From Lachnospiraceae bacterium A4 (GTDB taxonomy: Bacteria > Bacillota > Clostridia > Lachnospirales > Lachnospiraceae), in the NCBI GenBank assembly GCA_000403215.2, contig KE159527.1, positions 107,497 to 171,496 of the forward strand: DNA of 64,000 bases, written 5' to 3'. The translations under genes and the position numbers were made by a program. The notes below the pieces were generated by a model. It searched no databases, was not told the origin of the DNA, and worked only from the letters and a program-made list of their open reading frames with translations. Positions 60,369 through 64,000 of this stretch are shown one piece after another; position 1 is the first letter of the stretch; every line of letters begins with the position of its first letter.

Positions 60369-61286
60369 CTATTTTTTGAGCATCAAAAACGCCCCAAGGT
60401 TCCCGCGCCGCCCCTTGCTCGCCCTGTGGCTAAACAACAGTTCTGGATTGCAGCAGGTACACACATCTGTCACCTCAATCTTTTCATCTGGCACGCCTGC
60501 ATCGCGAAACACCCTGAAATTAGCATACCATAAATTTAATTGATACTTGCCATTTTCCTTCTGATACACCAGACAGTCGTCAAGCTCTTTCTGTGTAAAG
60601 TCCTGCTGATACCGCGCAAGGTACTCTGCTGCTTTTGCATCGTCCTTTTGAAACGCCTGCTCAAATGCTGCTGCGACATCCTCACTTACCTCGTAGCAGT
60701 GCTGGCAGATTGACGGCGCGATCGCGACACGAACCTCCTCAGGCTTCGTGCCATACTCCTTGTGCATCTGCGCCAATGTCACCTTCCCCATCCTGCCCGC
60801 CGTGCCGCGCCAGCCTGAATGTGACAGTCCGATTGCCTGATGCACAGGGTCCACGATAAAAAGCGGCACACAGTCCGCATAAAAGGTCGCCAAGATAATT
60901 CCTTTTTCATTGGTAATCAGACCATCTACGTCCGTGTAATCCCGCTCGCAGACAACGCCCTTTCCTTTGTCGAGCGCCGTAACTTTGCGGACATTTGTGG
61001 TATGCGTCTGCTGAGAGCATACAATGTCGCTGCTGGTCATATTCATGTGCGCCGCAGCCCTTCTAAAATTCTCATCTACATGTTCTTTAATGTCTCCCTG
61101 CGCATAACTAAAATTGAGGGAATACAGATAATCACTGCTCACTCCGCCGTACCGCGTCGAGAAAAAGTGGTCTACAATCCCCGTCTGTTCCAATCCTGCG
61201 AAAGTAAAGTATGCCATTTCCCGATGTGCTTTGTCATAGTCAAGCCTGCATGTGCCGCGGTTTCCATGTCTGATAATTTTTTCCAT
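60369..61286 (-). CDS. pgeF: PgeF / YlmD-family multicopper-like hydrolase (laccase domain)
   Basis: A 305-residue protein of the YfiH/YlmD family. The conserved metal and catalytic residues are in SQQTHTTNV, FYADCVPLF and LSHSGWRGT (His, Cys, His), with DVCTCCNPELLFSHR near the C terminus. E. coli PgeF (YfiH) edits peptidoglycan precursors, and related proteins are purine nucleoside phosphorylases/deaminases; which activity applies here is uncertain. I use the ATG at 61286 with GGAGG 5 bases upstream. Confidence 0.9.
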   Translation of the reverse strand: MEKIIRHGNRGTCRLDYDKAHREMAYFTFAGLEQTGIVDHFFSTRYGGVSSDYLYSLNFSYAQGDIKEHVDENFRRAAAHMNMTSSDIVCSQQTHTTNVRKVTALDKGKGVVCERDYTDVDGLITNEKGIILATFYADCVPLFIVDPVHQAIGLSHSGWRGTAGRMGKVTLAQMHKEYGTKPEEVRVAIAPSICQHCYEVSEDVAAAFEQAFQKDDAKAAEYLARYQQDFTQKELDDCLVYQKENGKYQLNLWYANFRVFRDAGVPDEKIEVTDVCTCCNPELLFSHRASKGRRGNLGAFLMLKK

Positions 61287-61342
61287 GCGAACCTCCATGA
61301 TTCCGCCGTGCGGAATCTTAAATCAAGATGAAAAACTTTGTA

Positions 61343-61699
61343 TTACGAATAAATATGCTCAAACGCATTTTGATACCATGTGATTTCCGCGCCGCAGATT
61401 GCAACTACATCGTAGCGAACTGGCGTGAAATCTCCCATTTGATGCATCATTCTATAGTAGTCTGCCACCTTGCAGATCTTTCGCTGCTTGCCGTAAGTCA
61501 CTGCTTCCGCAGGCTGGCCGGCTGCGCTGTCCTTGCGGTATTTTACCTCGATAAAGACTGTGTAGTCTCCATCTTTTCCAATAATATCAATCTCGCCCCT
61601 GCGGTTTCTGTAATTGTGCTCTAATACCGCTACACCCCTGTCCTGCAAATAATTGATGGCAAGCTGCTCATATGCCGCGCCCTTTTCCCTCGTATTCAT
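61343..61699 (-). CDS. YraN-family (UPF0102) nuclease-like protein
   Basis: A 118-residue YraN protein with the restriction-endonuclease-like core: GEIDIIGKDG (D) and VFIEVKYRK (ExK), and YRNRRG before it. Members are small and conserved in bacteria and are encoded next to rnhB and ribosome-related genes. The function is unresolved; the fold resembles Holliday-junction resolvases. AAGGA lies upstream of the ATG. It is 20 bases after the FlhB-like gene. Confidence 0.9.
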   Translation of the reverse strand: MNTREKGAAYEQLAINYLQDRGVAVLEHNYRNRRGEIDIIGKDGDYTVFIEVKYRKDSAAGQPAEAVTYGKQRKICKVADYYRMMHQMGDFTPVRYDVVAICGAEITWYQNAFEHIYS

Positions 61700-61719
61700 T
61701 GATCCTTCCCTGTCAATCC

Positions 61720-62028
61720 CTACGGCTTGCTGCCGTCCTGATATGCACTCACCTTCGCTTTAATCTTATCCATACTGTCCACGAACATTAGTATCTCCGC
61801 CACAACCTCGTAGAGCTCTGGTGGTATCATATCGCCAATTTGCAGTTTAGACAAGGTATTTGCCAGTTTGTCATCTTTGTGGACAGGCACGTTTGCCTGC
61901 TTCGCCTGCTCTATAATTTTTTCCGCCAGCGCGCCGCGCCCCATCGCAATCACTTTGGGCGCGCTGTCCGCCGGGTCGTATTCGAGCGCTACTGCCTGTT
62001 TTACCTTATTATTTTTATCCACCGCCAT
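61720..62028 (-). CDS. FlhB C-terminal-domain-like protein (YlqH family)
   Basis: A 102-residue protein like the cytoplasmic domain of FlhB, the flagellar export switch: VALEYDPADSAPKVIAMGRGALAEKI and VPVHKDDKLANTLSKLQIGD, then PPELYEVVAEIL. The self-cleaving NPTH motif of true FlhB is replaced (YDPADSAP), so it is probably not a switch. The same pair (YlqG/YlqH) occurs in Bacillus next to rnhB. It may interact with the FliK-like protein encoded just upstream. Confidence 0.88.
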   Translation of the reverse strand: MAVDKNNKVKQAVALEYDPADSAPKVIAMGRGALAEKIIEQAKQANVPVHKDDKLANTLSKLQIGDMIPPELYEVVAEILMFVDSMDKIKAKVSAYQDGSKP

Positions 62029-62044
62029 CTATTTTACACCCTCT

Positions 62045-63964
62045 TTATGCCCTTGTGTCAAAAGTCCGATATCCAAGAACTGCGCTGCCGCCTGCCACCT
62101 GCTCCTCCATATGCTCCAGAACTGTTTTTTCCTCATTCTTCTCCAGAACCATATTTTTGCATTGATATCCTTTTTTCAGCAGTCTCTGGGACAGCTCGTC
62201 GATATGCTCCTCCACCAGCGCAATCGACGCCTCGTCGAGATAAAACTTTGTAGTGACCTGATTCCGCTCGGTCTGAAGGGAAATACTCACATCCAGCGAC
62301 CCCAGATAATCCAGATCCAGATGCAGAAATGCCGTGAGCATACCGTCCTTGCGCGCCATATTTTTCTTGTTGGTATAGACGTACAAATCCCCATGCGCCT
62401 GAGAATTGCCAAACTTTAACGGAAGCTGTACATACGTGAACATCTGATTCATCTGATTCATAAACTCGACGTTCTCACTGAGGTTTGCCATTGCACGCGC
62501 AGGCGTCCCTGCGCTATTTTGCCCGCCTGCCTGCATTGCCTCGTTCATCATGCGTGTGAGCTGGCTGCTTTCTCTGGCAAGCTTTTGATAGAACTCTTCC
62601 ACCTTGCCTTCCTGTGCCAGCTCTTGCGGCGACAAGGTCCACTGCTTTTGCAGCCCGTTTTTGAGCATGGACTTAAATGGCTCTGAGCGAAAAATCTCAG
62701 CCTTTTGTTCCGCTGTAAGCTGTCTCCCAATCTCACTGTCCAGCAGCAGTTGCTTTACGTCCTTTAGCCCAAGCGTGCCTTCCTTGAGCCCTCCACGGAT
62801 AAACGAAATGATTTTGCCCGGCATTGCCTGCGGTGTCTCACCCTTGAGGTGGTTTAAAATGGTTTCCAGCGCCTTGCCCGCTGTAGCTCCTGTCGTCTCT
62901 GCCTGTTTGGACGCCTGCTCTGTCTGCTGCAATTCAGTTTTCTCAGCGGATTCCTGCGGGTTCGCTTTCACACCGGCATCGCTTTCCATATTCTTTCCAA
63001 TAAGATTTTCTGTGAGCTGCTGGGACTTATCCAATATAGGAGTCTGTATCACATTTTCTGTATTGGGCTGCGCTGAACCACTGTTCTGCTCATGCTGTAC
63101 ACCCTGATTTTCCTGTGAGACCGCGGCATCTGTATTTGTATTTGTATTTGCATTTATGTTTCCGCTGCCCTGTGCTGTGCCCGTCTGCCCTTCCTCTCCA
63201 GTGAGCAGCACAAGCACCTGTTCCATAAATTTTCCGCCAGTTGTCAGTGCTGTCTGCCCTGACAGAATACCCTGCGCAGCCCCATTCTGGCTTCCCTGTC
63301 CCGCTGCCGTTCCAGTCAACGCATCATATAATTTTAATATCTCGTCAGACGCTTCTCTAATCCCGTCTAACAGCTTATGCTCCATATTTTCATAATGCTG
63401 TAGCTGGGATAGACTGTTGTCGTTGACGGGAAGCTGTAACTTGGTTAATTTTATCAAATCTGCCATGCTCGCATTGGGATTTTGCAGCGTGAGACGGTTA
63501 AACAGCATCAACGTATTTTTGTTGATCGACATACCGTTTTCCAACAGTGTAGACACCAGTGCCATCGTCCTGTCATTGACTGCCATATGTGCCGCGCGCA
63601 GCGCCGCCTCACCCACGCGGAGCATCTGCATTTTGCCATCATATACTGGTTTGAGCACCACGCGGTTATCCTTGTTGGACTGCACTTGCAGATTCATGAC
63701 CTGCCCGAGCGCAAGCTGCACATCGCGTTCCAGCTTGGCAGCCATATACTGCCCGTTTGCAAGCTGTATCTGCACATCTTCTCCGTTGACAGAGACAATC
63801 TCTCCCTGAAATGTATCGCCGGGCTGCAACTGTGTCACGTCCACGCCCTGCGCACTGCCAGAAGCGGCACTCCCTGTAGTGCCTACATTTCCTGTATATC
63901 CCTGTCCCTGCCCGATTTGTGTTCCGCTATAGTTCTGTGAATATCCCGACAATACACTGTCCAT
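62045..63964 (-). CDS. FliK-like hook-length-control family protein (YlqG-type)
   Basis: A 639-residue protein. The N-terminal part (about 1-130) has a beta-rich domain with GDTFQGEIVSVNGEDVQIQL. A long Gln/Asn/Thr/Gly-rich disordered linker (about 225-370) follows. The C-terminal domain (about 500-625) resembles the FliK/Flg_hook domain: VQLPLKFGN, GDLYVYTNKK, LDLDYLGSLDVSISL. FliK senses hook length in flagella; here no other flagellar genes are near and the partner is the FlhB-like protein encoded 16 bases downstream. GGAGGGG precedes the ATG. The frame is open back to the window edge, so an upstream gene may overlap. Confidence 0.82.
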   Translation of the reverse strand: MDSVLSGYSQNYSGTQIGQGQGYTGNVGTTGSAASGSAQGVDVTQLQPGDTFQGEIVSVNGEDVQIQLANGQYMAAKLERDVQLALGQVMNLQVQSNKDNRVVLKPVYDGKMQMLRVGEAALRAAHMAVNDRTMALVSTLLENGMSINKNTLMLFNRLTLQNPNASMADLIKLTKLQLPVNDNSLSQLQHYENMEHKLLDGIREASDEILKLYDALTGTAAGQGSQNGAAQGILSGQTALTTGGKFMEQVLVLLTGEEGQTGTAQGSGNINANTNTNTDAAVSQENQGVQHEQNSGSAQPNTENVIQTPILDKSQQLTENLIGKNMESDAGVKANPQESAEKTELQQTEQASKQAETTGATAGKALETILNHLKGETPQAMPGKIISFIRGGLKEGTLGLKDVKQLLLDSEIGRQLTAEQKAEIFRSEPFKSMLKNGLQKQWTLSPQELAQEGKVEEFYQKLARESSQLTRMMNEAMQAGGQNSAGTPARAMANLSENVEFMNQMNQMFTYVQLPLKFGNSQAHGDLYVYTNKKNMARKDGMLTAFLHLDLDYLGSLDVSISLQTERNQVTTKFYLDEASIALVEEHIDELSQRLLKKGYQCKNMVLEKNEEKTVLEHMEEQVAGGSAVLGYRTFDTRA

Positions 63965-64000
63965 AAACTTCCCCTCCTGCCGGGCAGCAGTTTCATGTTC

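Overview
The window looks like a chromosomal segment of an anaerobic Firmicute of the Lachnospiraceae type. The reasons are strong GGAGG-type ribosome binding sites, moderate GC, a secreted multi-domain polysaccharide lyase, the minimal two-gene SufBC (SMS) iron-sulfur system, flagellar-like FliK and FlhB homologues next to yraN, and many clostridial AAA-ATPase/PD-(D/E)XK nuclease genes. Nearly everything is on the minus strand. I saw no rRNA, tRNA, CRISPR array or intact insertion sequence. The genus cannot be fixed from sequence alone.

Layout. 1-680: gene-poor left edge with a 165-bp imperfect palindrome. 681-4584: a signalling operon of cheA, an Hpt protein, a membrane coiled-coil protein and an OmpR-type regulator, without CheW or MCP genes. 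4668-7031: a small zinc-ribbon protein, a secreted SGNH hydrolase, and an Rpn-type nuclease gene abutting a broken C-terminal fragment of a surface protein. 7269-17342: a 3357-residue secreted enzyme with two complete family 8 polysaccharide lyase domains. 17728-30613: an ATPase-nuclease, a cytidylate-kinase-like protein, a discoidin-like protein, a secreted ComEC-like metallo-hydrolase, a TetR-controlled membrane protein, a 7TM hybrid histidine kinase with its regulator, a methyltransferase, a glycerate kinase pseudogene and a second Rpn gene. 30827-39044: a lipoprotein, nitroreductase, sufBC, a HisI-like protein, an isolated rsmH, another ATPase-nuclease and a SHOCT-like protein.

39191-58585 is the most interesting part: about 19 kb of same-strand, closely spaced genes. 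In transcription order they are a thioesterase, a HEAT-like protein, a SWIM zinc-finger protein, a HepT/MntA toxin-antitoxin pair, a second HEAT-like protein, an ATPase-nuclease, a membrane protein, a SEL1-type remnant, a third HEAT-like protein, a MoxR ATPase, a small protein, a DUF5682-type protein, a VWA protein, and then clpS, clpA and aat. This places a MoxR/VWA/SWIM/HEAT system of unknown function directly upstream of the whole bacterial N-degron pathway (transferase, adaptor, unfoldase). 58757-64000 holds a further ATPase-nuclease, pgeF, yraN and the FlhB-like and FliK-like proteins.

A recurring theme is that ATPase-nuclease or Rpn genes lie next to gene debris: a surface-protein tail at 6118, a deleted glycerate kinase at 28973, and a shortened membrane protein and SEL1 remnant at 49353-50218. 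This suggests they are mobile or recombinogenic. All functions are inferred from motifs and family resemblance read by eye; no searches were run.
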